64,000 bases of DNA from Pontibacillus chungwhensis (GCF_030166655.1 NZ_CP126446.1:2976001-3040000); one strand, 5' to 3'; counted from the stretch's first letter, positions 17,233-27,161 are shown. The notes: generated by a model from the letters alone, not told the origin. Numbers and translations are program-made.

Positions 17233-18213
17233 TTATGCATTTACTTTAATTTGTTTAATCTCTTCTGTCAATTTAGGCACTACATCAAATAGATCTCCAA
17301 CGATTCCGTAATCAGCTACGTTAAAGATATTTGCCTCAGGATCCTTATTAATCGCCACAATGACTTTTGAATTTGACATACCCGCTAGGTGCTGTATAGC
17401 TCCTGATATACCGCAGGCAATATATAAGTCTGGGGTAACGACCTTACCTGTTTGACCAATTTGTAGCGAGTAATCACAGTATTCTGCATCACATGCTCCG
17501 CGGGAAGCTCCAACAGCCCCACCTAACACTTCTGCAAGTTCTTCTAAAGGTTTGAAGCCGTCCTCGCTTTTCACGCCACGGCCACCTGCAATAATAACAT
17601 TTGCCTCTGAAAGATCGACCCCTTCAGAAGTCTTACGAATAATGTCTTTAATGACCGTTCGTAAATCTTTAATATCGACCTCTTTAGCCGTAACCTCTCC
17701 TGAACGACTTTCATCACGATCAAGGGCTTTAATATTGTTAGGACGAATCGTAGCAAAGATTAAACCATCTGTGATAATCTTTTTCTCAAAAGCTTTACCA
17801 GAGTATATTGGACGAGTAAATACAATGTTCTCTCCGGTCTCTTCGATATCTACCGCATCTGAAATGAGACCGGTTTCAATTTTGCTTGCAAGTTTTGGAG
17901 TTACGTCTTTCCCAATCGCCGTATGCCCCATCACGATTCCTTCAGGTTTCTCGTCATCAATAACAGCCATAAGTGCTTGGCTATATCCTTCTGACGTATA
18001 AGATTTTAGCTGGTCACTTTGAACAGTTACAACTCGATCTGCTCCGTAATAAACCAGTTCTTTCCCCATTTCTGTTAAGTCATCTGAACCACATAATACC
18101 CCTACAATTTCTCCGCCATCACTCATCGTTTTAGCCGCTGCAATGGCTTCAAATGAAACGTTACGTAATGCCCCTTCACGAACTTCTCCAATTACTAGTA
18201 CTTTGCGACTCAT
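17233..18213 (-). CDS. etfA: Electron transfer flavoprotein alpha subunit
   Basis: EtfA binds FAD and, with EtfB, passes electrons from acyl-CoA dehydrogenases to the respiratory chain during beta-oxidation. The 326-residue protein shows the C-terminal FAD-binding signature (GGAVGASRGACD, then TPDLYIACGISGAIQHLAGM and ANIFNVADYGIVGD). The start at 18213 has an AAAGGGGA site and gives the usual length; an upstream in-frame codon would run into etfB. It is the last gene of the fadR-fadB-etfB-etfA unit, 28 bases after etfB. Confidence 0.97.
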   Translation of the reverse strand: MSRKVLVIGEVREGALRNVSFEAIAAAKTMSDGGEIVGVLCGSDDLTEMGKELVYYGADRVVTVQSDQLKSYTSEGYSQALMAVIDDEKPEGIVMGHTAIGKDVTPKLASKIETGLISDAVDIEETGENIVFTRPIYSGKAFEKKIITDGLIFATIRPNNIKALDRDESRSGEVTAKEVDIKDLRTVIKDIIRKTSEGVDLSEANVIIAGGRGVKSEDGFKPLEELAEVLGGAVGASRGACDAEYCDYSLQIGQTGKVVTPDLYIACGISGAIQHLAGMSNSKVIVAINKDPEANIFNVADYGIVGDLFDVVPKLTEEIKQIKVNA

Positions 18214-18241
18214 AAAGATTCCCCTTTCGTTGACAATCGAT

Positions 18242-19015
18242 TTATAGTACTTTCGCTTCGTTTTGTAATAATGAAACAAGTTCTTTCACTTGATCGTCGA
18301 TCTCACCTTCTAATACTTTACCAGCTTCTTTTTCAGGTGGAAGATAAATTTCGATCGTTTTTGTTTTTGCTTCTACATCATCTTCTTCAAGATCTAAATC
18401 ATCTAATTCTAACTCTTCTAAAGGCTTTTTCTTCGCCTTCATAATACCAGGTAAAGAAGGATACCTTGGTTCATTTAAGCCTTGTTGACAAGTTACAAGT
18501 AACGGTAGAGATGTTTCTAGCTTTTCAACATCCCCTTCTACATCTCGCTCGATTTGAGCTTTGTCGCCATCCACAGTAATTCCTGTAATCGTTGTGGCAC
18601 AAGAGAAATTCAAACGCTCAGCCAAACGTGGGCCTACCTGACCACTTGCTTCATCAATCGCAACGTTTCCTGCTAGAATAAGATCTGCTTCTTTATCTTT
18701 AAAGAAAGCTTCCAGAATCTTCACCGTTGTATATTGGTCTCCTTCTTCAAGATCTTCTTCTGTATTAATAAGGACGGCTTGGTCTGCTCCCATCGCTAGT
18801 GCTGTGCGAAGTTGCTTTTCAGACTCTTCTTCACCAATCGTAACGACTGTAACTTCCCCGCCGTGTTCATCCCTCAATTGAATGGCTTCTTCAATCGCAT
18901 ATTCATCATAAGGGTTAATAATAAATTCTGCTCCTTCTTCTTCAATACGTCCTCCGTCAATCTGAATCTTCTCTTCCGTATCAAATGTTCGCTTCATTAA
19001 TACATAAATGTTCAT
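18242..19015 (-). CDS. etfB: Electron transfer flavoprotein beta subunit
   Basis: EtfB pairs with EtfA and binds AMP as a structural cofactor. The 257-residue protein starts MNIYVLMKRTFDTEEKI and contains NPYDEYAIEEAIQL, the AMP-site region LAGNVAIDEASGQVGPRLAE and the recognition-loop region LPLLVTCQQGLNEPRYPSL. It lies between fadB and etfA with short gaps, so it is cotranscribed with the beta-oxidation genes. Confidence 0.97.
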   Translation of the reverse strand: MNIYVLMKRTFDTEEKIQIDGGRIEEEGAEFIINPYDEYAIEEAIQLRDEHGGEVTVVTIGEEESEKQLRTALAMGADQAVLINTEEDLEEGDQYTTVKILEAFFKDKEADLILAGNVAIDEASGQVGPRLAERLNFSCATTITGITVDGDKAQIERDVEGDVEKLETSLPLLVTCQQGLNEPRYPSLPGIMKAKKKPLEELELDDLDLEEDDVEAKTKTIEIYLPPEKEAGKVLEGEIDDQVKELVSLLQNEAKVL

Positions 19016-19032
19016 GATATAACCTCCTAAGA

Positions 19033-19806
19033 CTATTGATCTTTAAAGTTTGGTTGACGCTTTTCAATAAAGGCTTTTACGCCTTCCTTGGCATCCTCAT
19101 TTCCGAATACCTTTCCAAATTCCTTTGCTTCTTCTTGTTGGCCTTGCTCGTAAGTAGAAGTAAATGTATGCGGGATTAATCGCATAACAGCTTCAATAGA
19201 TGGGCCACTCTTAGCAGCCATTTTCTTTGCTAGTTTCATAGATTCCTCTTCTAAAGCATCAAATGTAACCGCTTTATTAGCAAGCCCAATTGAATAAGCT
19301 TCTTTACCAGTAATCGGTTCCCCTGTAAGAATCATTTCATAGGCTTTGGCACTTCCTACATAACGAGGGAGACGCTGCGTTCCTGCAAATCCAGGTATGA
19401 TCCCTAATGAGAGTTCAGGTAAACCAAGCTTTGCATCTTCTGTCACAATTCGCATATGGCAAGACATAGCAAGTTCTAATCCGCCTCCGAGGGCTGCTCC
19501 ATGGATGGCTGCAATGACTGGCGCCCTGAAATGTTCTATACGCTGAAAGAGCAGTTGTCCTTCACGACCCAGATTGCTTAAATCTTCCTGGCTCTGAAAG
19601 GACGTAAATTCCTTAATGTCCGCTCCAGCTGAGAAGAATTTCCCTTCCCCTTTTATCACTACAGCTTTTAAGGAAGGATCTGCCTCAATCTCATCAAAAG
19701 CTGAGGCAAGATCTTTTAAAATATAACTTGCTAATGCATTAGCTGGTGGGCTTTGAATCGTAATGACGGCCACACCATCTGTGGATTCTAACTGTAAATA
19801 ATCCAT
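19033..19806 (-). CDS. fadB: Enoyl-CoA hydratase
   Basis: A 257-residue crotonase-family enzyme that hydrates trans-2-enoyl-CoA in fatty-acid beta-oxidation. KFFSAGADIKEF and IHGAALGGGLELAMSCHMRI form the oxyanion hole, and LPELSLGIIPGFAGTQRLPR carries the catalytic Glu region. The ATG at 19806 has a GGAGGG site and gives the length of B. subtilis FadB. A longer in-frame start would overlap fadR. It follows the repressor gene fadR by 19 bases, as in B. subtilis. Confidence 0.95.
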   Translation of the reverse strand: MDYLQLESTDGVAVITIQSPPANALASYILKDLASAFDEIEADPSLKAVVIKGEGKFFSAGADIKEFTSFQSQEDLSNLGREGQLLFQRIEHFRAPVIAAIHGAALGGGLELAMSCHMRIVTEDAKLGLPELSLGIIPGFAGTQRLPRYVGSAKAYEMILTGEPITGKEAYSIGLANKAVTFDALEEESMKLAKKMAAKSGPSIEAVMRLIPHTFTSTYEQGQQEEAKEFGKVFGNEDAKEGVKAFIEKRQPNFKDQ

Positions 19807-19825
19807 ATAACGCTCCCTCCTAATC

Positions 19826-20416
19826 TTACTTAGCATGTATAGTAAGTCCATGAATTAATAGTTCATGCACTTCTTCAGCTTGATCGGTCAGGCTGTACTT
19901 CTGATCATTCATAACCCAATTCGTCACCGTCTCATCTAATGTACCAAAGACCATTTGACGAACGAGACGCAAATCAAGGGATTCATGAAAAAGTCCTTCT
20001 GCCTTTCCATCCTCTACGATGTGATCAATGACTAAGAGGTATCTCTTTAGCACATCGTTAATCTTTAAACGTAAATCTTTATTTGATTGTCTTAACTCTA
20101 ACTGCGTAACGATTGCTAAATGGTGATCTTCGGATAGCAACCCGTAATGAGTTTTAATCATTGCAAGTAGCTTCTCTTTAGCATTCGACTTTGTTTTTAT
20201 ATCTTCCTCTATTTTTTCGATAAATTGCCCCATTTTTTCTTGGAACAATGAAACGAGGATGTCTTCTTTATTCTTAAAGTAAAGATAAATCGTACCATCA
20301 GCCACTCCGGCTTTTTTGGCGATTTTAGAAACTTGCGAGGAATGATAGCCATTTTCGGCGATGACCTCTACTGCTGCATCAATAATCTGTTTGTACTTTG
20401 GTCGATTTTTGTTCAT
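19826..20416 (-). CDS. fadR: TetR-family repressor of fatty-acid degradation, FadR
   Basis: A 196-residue TetR regulator with an N-terminal helix-turn-helix (IIDAAVEVIAENGYHSSQVSKIAKKAGVADGTIYLYFKNKE, about 11-51). In B. subtilis FadR represses beta-oxidation genes and is released by long-chain acyl-CoA. Its own promoter (20468-20496) carries an exact match to the published FadR operator at the transcription start, so fadR, fadB, etfB and etfA should be autoregulated together. Position between lcfA and fadB supports the name. Confidence 0.95.
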   Translation of the reverse strand: MNKNRPKYKQIIDAAVEVIAENGYHSSQVSKIAKKAGVADGTIYLYFKNKEDILVSLFQEKMGQFIEKIEEDIKTKSNAKEKLLAMIKTHYGLLSEDHHLAIVTQLELRQSNKDLRLKINDVLKRYLLVIDHIVEDGKAEGLFHESLDLRLVRQMVFGTLDETVTNWVMNDQKYSLTDQAEEVHELLIHGLTIHAK

Positions 20417-20444
20417 GTGGATCCCCTAACTATGCTTTGTAAAA

Positions 20445-20462
20445 TGAATGACTATTCATTCA
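20445..20462 (-). promoter_or_regulatory. FadR operator
   Basis: TGAATGACTATTCATTCA fits the B. subtilis FadR consensus (TGAATGAMTANTCATTCA) at every fixed position. It lies at about +1 to +17 of the fadR promoter. Confidence 0.92.
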
Positions 20463-20467
20463 TCTTC

Positions 20468-20496
20468 ATTCTACAAAACGATTTGACTTCTGTCAA
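20468..20496 (-). promoter_or_regulatory. Sigma-A promoter of fadR-fadB-etfB-etfA
   Basis: A consensus-like TTGACA, 17-bp spacer, TAGAAT, immediately upstream of the FadR operator. It makes the fadR unit independent of lcfA. Confidence 0.85.
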
Positions 20497-20533
20497 TCTT
20501 AATATAAAGGGCTTATCCAAACTCATCCCAAAG

Positions 20534-20552
20534 AAAAAAGAGCCAGGGGCTC
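20534..20552 (-). terminator. Short terminator at the end of lcfA
   Basis: GAGCC (20540-20544) pairs with GGCTC (20548-20552), followed by TTTTTT on the minus strand. The stem overlaps the lcfA stop codon. Confidence 0.65.
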
Positions 20553-22266
20553 AACTAGTCGTTTTGTTTGATTGGGCAAGCTTTTCTCTCTCTTCATCTA
20601 CGAGGGAACGACGTAAGATCTTCCCGACAGCTGTCTTAGGCAATTCTGTTCTGAATTCATAGATTCGTGGTACTTTATAAGCGGCAATATGCTTACGGCT
20701 GTAGGCGTCAAGTTCTTCCTCAGTCAAGGTTTTATTCTCTTTTAAGACCACATAGGCTTTAACCGTTTCGCCTCTATAAGGATCGGGCACACCTGCTACG
20801 ACTACTTCCTGAATAGCCTCGTGTTCATATAGGACTTCTTCTATTTCACGAGGATATATATTGTATCCCCCAGCAATAATCATATCTTTTTTTCGATCTA
20901 CAATGTAAAAATACCCTTCTTCGTCCATGTAGCCTAAATCACCCGTCAACAACCATCCCTCACGGAGCACCTGAGCTGTTTCTTCAGGCTTATTCCAATA
21001 CCCTTTCATGATCTGCGGGCCAAAGACAGCTATTTCTCCAATTTCACCAGGTTCTGCTTCTTCTGTCGTTTCAGGCTTAAAGATTTTGGCATCAGTATCA
21101 GGCCAAGGGACACCAACACTTCCACTTACCCGCTTCTCCCAAACAAAGTTGGAATGTGTAACTGGCGAAGACTCCGAAAGACCATATCCTTCAACTAACT
21201 TCCCACCTGTCACACGCTCAAATTGTTCCTGCACCTCTGCAGGAAGAGGAGCCGACCCGCTAATACATGCCTCAATGGAAGATAAATCATACTTTTGTAA
21301 AGAAGGATGATTTAGTAAAGCAATATAAATTGTCGGGGCACCTGGGAATAAAGTTGGACGCTGTTTCTGAATCGTTTTTAACACGTCCTCTACTTCGAAT
21401 TTTGGAAGTAAAATCATTTTATTACCCAGCATAATTGATAAATTCATAACGGAGGTCATCCCATATACATGGAAGAACGGAAGAATACCTAATATGATTT
21501 CTTCGCCTTTTTTCGCCTTATACAACCAGGCATCAGACATTTGAGTATTCGAAACTAAATTATAGTGGGTAAGCATGACCCCTTTAGGGAATCCTGTTGT
21601 CCCCCCTGTATACTGAAGGATGGCTACATCCTCTTTAGGATCTATATCTACTTCATGAACGATTCCAGATGCATCTAACATTAGATCTTCCCACACATGG
21701 GTGTCTCCTCCGTGTTCAGGACGCACAATTAAACCATACTGCTTCTTCTGAATATACGGGTACACCACGTTTTTAGGAAATGGTAAATAATCTTTAATCC
21801 CAGTTACAATCACGTGTTCGAGATCCGTTTTCCCTTTTATGTTAGTGACTCTCGGGTACAAGACATCTAAACAAACGATCATCTTCGCACCTGAGTCTTT
21901 CATCTGATACTCAAGCTCACGCTCCACATAAAGCGGATTTGTCTGAACCACCACACCGCCAGCTTGTAAAATACCATAATAAGCAATTACAGACTGCGGA
22001 CAGTTCGGGAGCATGATGGAAACACGGTCCCCTTTTCTCAACCCTAAATACTGAAGGTAACTGGCAAATTGCTGAACCTCTGAGTATAAAGAATCATACG
22101 ATATCTCTTTGCCCATAAAATGAAGCGCTTTCTTTTTTGGGTATTGAAGAGCACTTTCCTTCAAGAATTGATGGATAGGCTTTTCATCGTACTCGATCGA
22201 TGTTGGGATCTCCTCTGGATAATGTTTTAACCATGGGCGCTGATCTACTGCATGTAATTCGCTCAT
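20551..22266 (-). CDS. lcfA: Long-chain fatty-acid-CoA ligase
   Basis: A 571-residue ANL-superfamily enzyme that activates fatty acids to acyl-CoA through an acyl-adenylate. The AMP-binding motif YTGGTTGFPKGVMLTH, the A5 motif VEGYGLSESSP, the hinge region LTGDLGYMDEEGYFYIVDRKKDMI and the C-terminal catalytic lysine region (PKTAVGKILRRSL) are all present. It has its own promoter (22305-22333) and terminator, so unlike the B. subtilis arrangement it seems uncoupled from fadR. No convincing FadR box was found in front of it. Confidence 0.96.
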   Translation of the reverse strand: MSELHAVDQRPWLKHYPEEIPTSIEYDEKPIHQFLKESALQYPKKKALHFMGKEISYDSLYSEVQQFASYLQYLGLRKGDRVSIMLPNCPQSVIAYYGILQAGGVVVQTNPLYVERELEYQMKDSGAKMIVCLDVLYPRVTNIKGKTDLEHVIVTGIKDYLPFPKNVVYPYIQKKQYGLIVRPEHGGDTHVWEDLMLDASGIVHEVDIDPKEDVAILQYTGGTTGFPKGVMLTHYNLVSNTQMSDAWLYKAKKGEEIILGILPFFHVYGMTSVMNLSIMLGNKMILLPKFEVEDVLKTIQKQRPTLFPGAPTIYIALLNHPSLQKYDLSSIEACISGSAPLPAEVQEQFERVTGGKLVEGYGLSESSPVTHSNFVWEKRVSGSVGVPWPDTDAKIFKPETTEEAEPGEIGEIAVFGPQIMKGYWNKPEETAQVLREGWLLTGDLGYMDEEGYFYIVDRKKDMIIAGGYNIYPREIEEVLYEHEAIQEVVVAGVPDPYRGETVKAYVVLKENKTLTEEELDAYSRKHIAAYKVPRIYEFRTELPKTAVGKILRRSLVDEEREKLAQSNKTTS

Positions 22267-22304
22267 ACCTAACCCCCTCGAATAAAATTAGACTTCTTAC
22301 CTAT

Positions 22305-22333
22305 ATTATAACGATAGTCCTGCTTAAATTGAA
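22305..22333 (-). promoter_or_regulatory. Promoter of lcfA
   Basis: TTCAAT, 17-bp spacer, then a perfect TATAAT, about 38 bases before the start codon. Confidence 0.65.
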
Positions 22334-22422
22334 AGATAATTTAGAAAATTTAATTGAAAGACCTACATTCAATGTGCTGTAGCTAAAGATTGACTCAGTA
22401 ATGAATTGACCTGACTGTTCAT

Positions 22423-22464
22423 AAAAAGAACTCCCACTTGACGCTGAATAGCCAGTGGGAGTTC
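22423..22464 (-). terminator. Terminator after yshE and the 27-residue peptide gene
   Basis: GAACTCCCACT (22428-22438) pairs with AGTGGGAGTTC (22454-22464), followed on the minus strand by TTTTTAT. Confidence 0.88.
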
Positions 22465-22468
22465 AATA

Positions 22469-22552
22469 TTAAACGAAAAACACGATATATATAATTCCTA
22501 CGATGATAAAGGCAGCGGAAACGACGCCTAAAACTTTCGCTAAAGTTTCCAT
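22469..22552 (-). CDS. 27-residue single-helix membrane peptide
   Basis: The start is ATG at 22552, behind a GGGAGAG ribosome site at six bases; the stop is TAA at 22469. The product is METLAKVLG followed by an unbroken hydrophobic run to the C-terminus, so it is one short membrane helix. It starts 13 bases after yshE and ends four bases before the operon terminator, so it is a plausible third gene after mutS2 and yshE. No family is recognised. Good spacing, the ribosome site and the terminator placed exactly after the stop argue that it is real. Confidence 0.65.
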   Translation of the reverse strand: METLAKVLGVVSAAFIIVGIIYIVFFV

Positions 22553-22565
22553 CTGATTCTCTCCC

Positions 22566-22970
22566 TTAGTTAATGTTTGCTCCTATGACAAAGGATAATC
22601 CAACTGAAATGACCATGGAGATAAACCCTACAGCCCGGTTGTCCTGTTCAATCTCATCATCAATTCGAAAGCTTGGGGTAAGGAATTCAAATATAAAATA
22701 ACCAAATAATAGCAGTACAAACCCAAAGAACCCCCAGCCGATCATTTCTAACAGAGAATCATTGTGCTGAATCGAATAGCGGAAAATGTTTGAGATCCCA
22801 AAGATCTTACCTCCTGTAGCCATTGCTACTGAAAAATTCCCTTTCTTTATATGTTCCCAGTTGTTATATTTCGTCACCACTTCAAAGATAGCAAGAAATA
22901 AAACAGCGCAGAGAACAGCAACGCTATAACGTGCTGCTGTCTCTACAAGGGCATGCTCCCAAAAGTCCAT
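22566..22970 (-). CDS. yshE: DUF350 membrane protein (YshE)
   Basis: A 134-residue protein with four membrane helices, starting MDFWEHALVETAARYSVAV. KGNFSVAMATGGKIFGISNIFRYSI and DNRAVGFISMVISVGLSFVIG are typical of the DUF350/UPF0719 family, whose function is not known. B. subtilis yshE is likewise directly downstream of mutS2. A GGGGAGAG site precedes the ATG. The gap to mutS2 is 17 bases. Confidence 0.88.
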   Translation of the reverse strand: MDFWEHALVETAARYSVAVLCAVLFLAIFEVVTKYNNWEHIKKGNFSVAMATGGKIFGISNIFRYSIQHNDSLLEMIGWGFFGFVLLLFGYFIFEFLTPSFRIDDEIEQDNRAVGFISMVISVGLSFVIGANIN

Positions 22971-22987
22971 TTATTTCTCTCCCCTTA

Positions 22988-25342
22988 TTAGCGTAATTCA
23001 AAGACGGTAACGCCGCCGCCTCCTTCGTTCATACCTCCAGATCGTGCACCTGCAATCGATCTGTGGCGCTTTGCGAATTCTTCTACACCTTTGCGGAGAG
23101 CACCTGTTCCTTTTCCGTGAATAATATGAACCGTTTTATACCCAGCTAAAATGGCATCATCCACATACTTCTCCAAACGATGTAAAGCCTCCTCATAACG
23201 CTCTCCTCGAAGATCAAGTTCCGGTTTCACATGGTGACTTGACCCTTTCACAGTTGCCATCGGCTTTTGTTTTAAAGGCTCTTCGCGTTTCACGAACTCC
23301 AAGTCTTTGGCTTTTACCTTCATCTTCATAATACCTAACTGCACCTGAAACTCTTTATCATTTACTTTTTCAATAATATGACCTTGCTGATTTAAGGAGA
23401 GGACATTTACTTCATCACCAGGTTGCAAAGTAGGTTGAGTAGCCTTCTTCTTCACAGGCTGCTTTTGTTTTTTCTTAGCTAGTTCCGGCTGTGCCTCATC
23501 AAGCATTTTACGAGCTTCAATCCACTCATGCTCCTTAAGCTCTGCCTGATTCTTCATATTACGCATTTCTGAGACAATATCTTCTGCTTCTTGTTTCGCT
23601 TTATCGACAGCTTTTTTCGCCTTTTCTTCGGCTTTTTGATATAGGTCTTCTCGTTTACTTTCAAACTCTGCCCATTTTTGCTCTAACTCATTACGCAGGT
23701 TTTGAGCTTCTTGGAGCAATTCCTCAGCTTCTTCATAATCACGATCGGCTCCACGTCTAGACTCTTCAAGGGAAGCGATCATGTTTTCGACACTTTCTGA
23801 ATCGGCTCCCATATGGCCTTTAGCTGTGGTTATAATGCTTTCTTCTAGCCCCAATCTTCTAGAGATTTCAAAAGCATTACTCCGCCCAGGTACGCCAATA
23901 AGTAAACGATATGTCGGTCTTAATGTTTCTACATCAAATTCAACAGAAGCATTGACAACACCATCTCTGTTAAATCCATAGGCTTTTAGCTCAGGATAGT
24001 GGGTGGTTGCTATGACTCTTGCCCCTCTTCCGACTACATCATCTAAAATGGACATGGCTAAAGCGGCACCTTCTTGCGGGTCTGTTCCTGCGCCTAATTC
24101 ATCAAATAGCACCAAGCCTTTATGGTCGACTTTTTGTAAGATGTCCACGATATTCGTCATGTGAGAAGAAAATGTACTTAAGGATTGCTCAATGGACTGT
24201 TCATCTCCAATATCAGCAAAGATATTTTCAAAGACAGTAAGTTGACAGCCATCTTGTGCAGGTATTTGTAACCCAGCTTGAGCCATCAGCTGGCATAATC
24301 CGACCATTTTCAATGTGACGGTCTTACCACCCGTATTGGGACCTGTGATCACAATTGATGTAAAATCCTCGCCAAGCTCCACGTCATTTGGCACTACTTC
24401 ATCTTCTGGAATTAAAGGGTGGCGTGCTTGCTTCATTTTAATGATCCCTTGGTCATTAATGGTTGGCTTAGCTGCTCTCATTGTCTTACCAAAGCGAGCC
24501 TTCGCAAACATAAAGTCCAGTTTTGCCAGTACCTTTACATTCTGATACAGGTAATCTTCATCGGCTGCAATACGTTCTGACAATTCAATTAGAATCCGTT
24601 CAATCTCATGCTTTTCCTGAACGCGGGCTTCTTGCAGTTGATTATTCAATTCTACTACTGCTTGAGGCTCAATAAATAACGTAGCTCCAGAGGAAGATTG
24701 GTCGTGTACGATCCCTCCAAAAGAACCTCTGTATTCCTGCTTCACAGGTAATACATAACGATCATTTCGGATGGTGATAATGGCATCAGAAAGCATTTTA
24801 CTTTTTGACCTAGTCCACCCGTCCAGCTTGTCACGTACTTTATTTTCTGTCGTTCTAATTTTTGAACGGAGTGTGCGTAATTTATCACTAGCTCCATCCA
24901 TTACTTTACCGTGATCGTCAATACGATTTCGAATCGAGCGTTCTAAATCATTTAGTGGCACAATTTGTTCAGCCATTTCTTGCAAGATCGGTATCATTAA
25001 GTCTTCTTCCACGTCCATGTCTTCAATGAACGTTTTCATTTGCTTACTTCCATATAGAGTACTCGCAATATCCAAACACTCTTCAGGTTGCAGCATGCCC
25101 CCGATAGCCGCACGCTTTACGTGAGGACGAATATCGAAAACCCCACCAAGTGGCGCGTGCCCTTTTAAACGTAGTACATGTGCTGCTTCATCCGTTTCTG
25201 CTTGCCATTTCTGAACCTCTTCAACCTCAATAGATGGTTTTAGTTTTAAGATTTGTTCTTTACCAAGGGAGGACGAAGCCTGTTCTGCTAATTGTTCAAT
25301 CATTTTATTATATTCTAAAACATGATAGATTCGTTCATTCAT
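22988..25342 (-). CDS. mutS2: MutS2 ATPase/endonuclease
   Basis: A 784-residue MutS-family protein of the MutS2 group, which lacks the mismatch-recognition domain. Order: core/clamp helices, ATPase with Walker [26 protein letters not shown] and [10 protein letters not shown], a long coiled coil (about 515-630), and a C-terminal Smr nuclease domain ([28 protein letters not shown]). In B. subtilis, MutS2 has been linked to rescue of collided ribosomes and to recombination control. It is between polX and yshE, as in B. subtilis. Confidence 0.96.
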   Translation of the reverse strand: MNERIYHVLEYNKMIEQLAEQASSSLGKEQILKLKPSIEVEEVQKWQAETDEAAHVLRLKGHAPLGGVFDIRPHVKRAAIGGMLQPEECLDIASTLYGSKQMKTFIEDMDVEEDLMIPILQEMAEQIVPLNDLERSIRNRIDDHGKVMDGASDKLRTLRSKIRTTENKVRDKLDGWTRSKSKMLSDAIITIRNDRYVLPVKQEYRGSFGGIVHDQSSSGATLFIEPQAVVELNNQLQEARVQEKHEIERILIELSERIAADEDYLYQNVKVLAKLDFMFAKARFGKTMRAAKPTINDQGIIKMKQARHPLIPEDEVVPNDVELGEDFTSIVITGPNTGGKTVTLKMVGLCQLMAQAGLQIPAQDGCQLTVFENIFADIGDEQSIEQSLSTFSSHMTNIVDILQKVDHKGLVLFDELGAGTDPQEGAALAMSILDDVVGRGARVIATTHYPELKAYGFNRDGVVNASVEFDVETLRPTYRLLIGVPGRSNAFEISRRLGLEESIITTAKGHMGADSESVENMIASLEESRRGADRDYEEAEELLQEAQNLRNELEQKWAEFESKREDLYQKAEEKAKKAVDKAKQEAEDIVSEMRNMKNQAELKEHEWIEARKMLDEAQPELAKKKQKQPVKKKATQPTLQPGDEVNVLSLNQQGHIIEKVNDKEFQVQLGIMKMKVKAKDLEFVKREEPLKQKPMATVKGSSHHVKPELDLRGERYEEALHRLEKYVDDAILAGYKTVHIIHGKGTGALRKGVEEFAKRHRSIAGARSGGMNEGGGGVTVFELR

Positions 25343-25364
25343 CGTTGTGAACCCCTTTTATTCA

Positions 25365-27083
25365 TTACCTGTTTTCTTTCATAAACGCTTTTAATTGATC
25401 AACCGTCCACGTGTTTAATACTGTATCTTTCCTAAGCCAGCCTTTACGACCAATGCCAACCCCTACTTCCATATCTTCGAGCATTGAATAATTATGGGCG
25501 TCTGTATTAATGGCAATACGCACTCCTTCTTCCTGAGCTTGTCTTATATAAGAAGCAGCAAGGTCTAAACGATTGGGGTTAGCGTTCAATTCAAGCGCTG
25601 TGTTCGTTTCTTTAGCACCTTGAATGAGTTCTTCCATATCGATTTCATACCCATCCCTTCTACCGATCAGCCGACCTGTAGGATGAGCAATTAAATGGAC
25701 GTGAGGACACTCAAGAGCTGTTCTTAGACGCTTCATAATGGTTTCTTTTGGCTGTGAGAAGTTAGAATGAATCGACGCAATGACAAAATCCATTTCCTTC
25801 AAGAACTCGTTTGAAAAATCCAACGATCCATCCGGTAAGATGTCCATTTCAATTCCGGCAAAGATATGGAAATCTTTCATGGTTTCGTTTACTTTCTCAA
25901 TTTCTTCACGTTGCTTTCTGAGTCGATCTTCGTTTAATCCATTAGCAACGCGTAAGTACTTAGAGTGATCTGTGATTGCGATGTACTCATATCCTTTTTC
26001 TTTTGCTCTTTCTGCCATTTCACGAATGGACTGCGCTCCGTCACTCCAAGCCGAGTGCATATGCAGATCTCCACGTATATCCTTGTGTTCAAGCAATTGA
26101 ATCGGCTCTTTGAACGATTCCACTTCTCCTGTTTGTTCCCTTACCTCTGGTGGAATAAAGTTCAGGTTAAAATGAGCAAAGAATTCTTGTTCCGATTGAA
26201 ACGTTTTAACTTCTCCTGTTTCCGTATTCTCAACACCATACTCGCTAATCTTCTCTCCTTGTTCTTTAGCAAGCTGACGCATAGCTACATTATGATCCTT
26301 TGATCCCGTAAAATGATGGAGGGTAGTCGCAAATTCATCAGGTGCGACAAGACGGAAATCTACAGCTATATCATAGCCCTCAGCTAATAAAAGCGATACC
26401 TTCGTATCCCCTTTAGCAATAATTTCTTTCACATTTTCAATTTCAAGCAGTTGCTCTCTTACTGCCTCATAATCTTTTGTAGCTATAATAAAGTCTAAGT
26501 CTTTAATGGTTTCTCTCATTCTTCTTAAACTTCCAGCCCTTGAATATTGTTCAATGGCATTCATCTCATCAAGATAGCTTTCAATCTTCTTTGCCAATGG
26601 TAGCATAACTGCAATCGGAAGTCGTTCAGGGCGCTTTGTAATATCTTCTAAAGCTTGAAGGATTTTTTCTTCCGTTTTCTTTCCGAAACCACTGAGTTCC
26701 TGCACTTTCCCTTCCTCACAAGCAGTCTTTAACGACGTTGCATCGGTTACCCCAAGTTCCTGGTACAGTTTCGCAAGCTTTTTACCCCCTAGCCCTTGAA
26801 GTTGCAACAAAGGAACAAGACCAGCAGGCACTTCTTCCTGCAGCTGATTTAACGTATCAGACTCGCCTTTTTCTATAAATTCATCAATGACTGCCGCTGT
26901 CCCTTTACCAATGCCGTTCATTTTAGTGAAATCATCAATTTCTGATAAAGAACGATCATCACTTTCTAATGCTTGCGCAGCTTTACGGTAAGCTGAAATC
27001 TTAAAAGGGTTTTCCCCTTTAAGCTCCATGTATACAGCAATCTGTTCCAATTTTTTAACGAGTTCCTTCTTATCTACTTTCAT
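25365..27083 (-). CDS. polX: DNA polymerase X with PHP exonuclease domain
   Basis: This 572-residue repair polymerase has an N-terminal helix-hairpin-helix region (MNGIGKGTAAVIDEFIE, GLGGKKLAKLYQ) and a nucleotidyl-transferase palm with GSLRRMRETIKDLDFII. Its C-terminal PHP domain (about 335-560) has metal ligands in DLHMHSAWSDG, ITDHSKYL, AGIEMDIL, ASIHSNF, AHPTGR and NTDAH. It fills gaps in base-excision repair; the PHP domain has 3'-5' exonuclease and AP-endonuclease activity in B. subtilis. Two adjacent ATGs stand at the start, and the second is better placed behind AGGTGA. Confidence 0.95.
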   Translation of the reverse strand: MKVDKKELVKKLEQIAVYMELKGENPFKISAYRKAAQALESDDRSLSEIDDFTKMNGIGKGTAAVIDEFIEKGESDTLNQLQEEVPAGLVPLLQLQGLGGKKLAKLYQELGVTDATSLKTACEEGKVQELSGFGKKTEEKILQALEDITKRPERLPIAVMLPLAKKIESYLDEMNAIEQYSRAGSLRRMRETIKDLDFIIATKDYEAVREQLLEIENVKEIIAKGDTKVSLLLAEGYDIAVDFRLVAPDEFATTLHHFTGSKDHNVAMRQLAKEQGEKISEYGVENTETGEVKTFQSEQEFFAHFNLNFIPPEVREQTGEVESFKEPIQLLEHKDIRGDLHMHSAWSDGAQSIREMAERAKEKGYEYIAITDHSKYLRVANGLNEDRLRKQREEIEKVNETMKDFHIFAGIEMDILPDGSLDFSNEFLKEMDFVIASIHSNFSQPKETIMKRLRTALECPHVHLIAHPTGRLIGRRDGYEIDMEELIQGAKETNTALELNANPNRLDLAASYIRQAQEEGVRIAINTDAHNYSMLEDMEVGVGIGRKGWLRKDTVLNTWTVDQLKAFMKENR

Positions 27084-27161
27084 CATTTCACCTGCTTCTT
27101 ATAATTTCATCACAACAGTCTTTTATGAGTTAATCGAAACCATACGCCCTGTTACGTAAAG

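Noticed and set aside
22390-22410. Possible FadR site upstream of lcfA (TGACTCAGTAATGAATTGA)
   Set aside because: It matches the consensus at only about ten of the fixed positions and is not palindromic like the real site at 20445.
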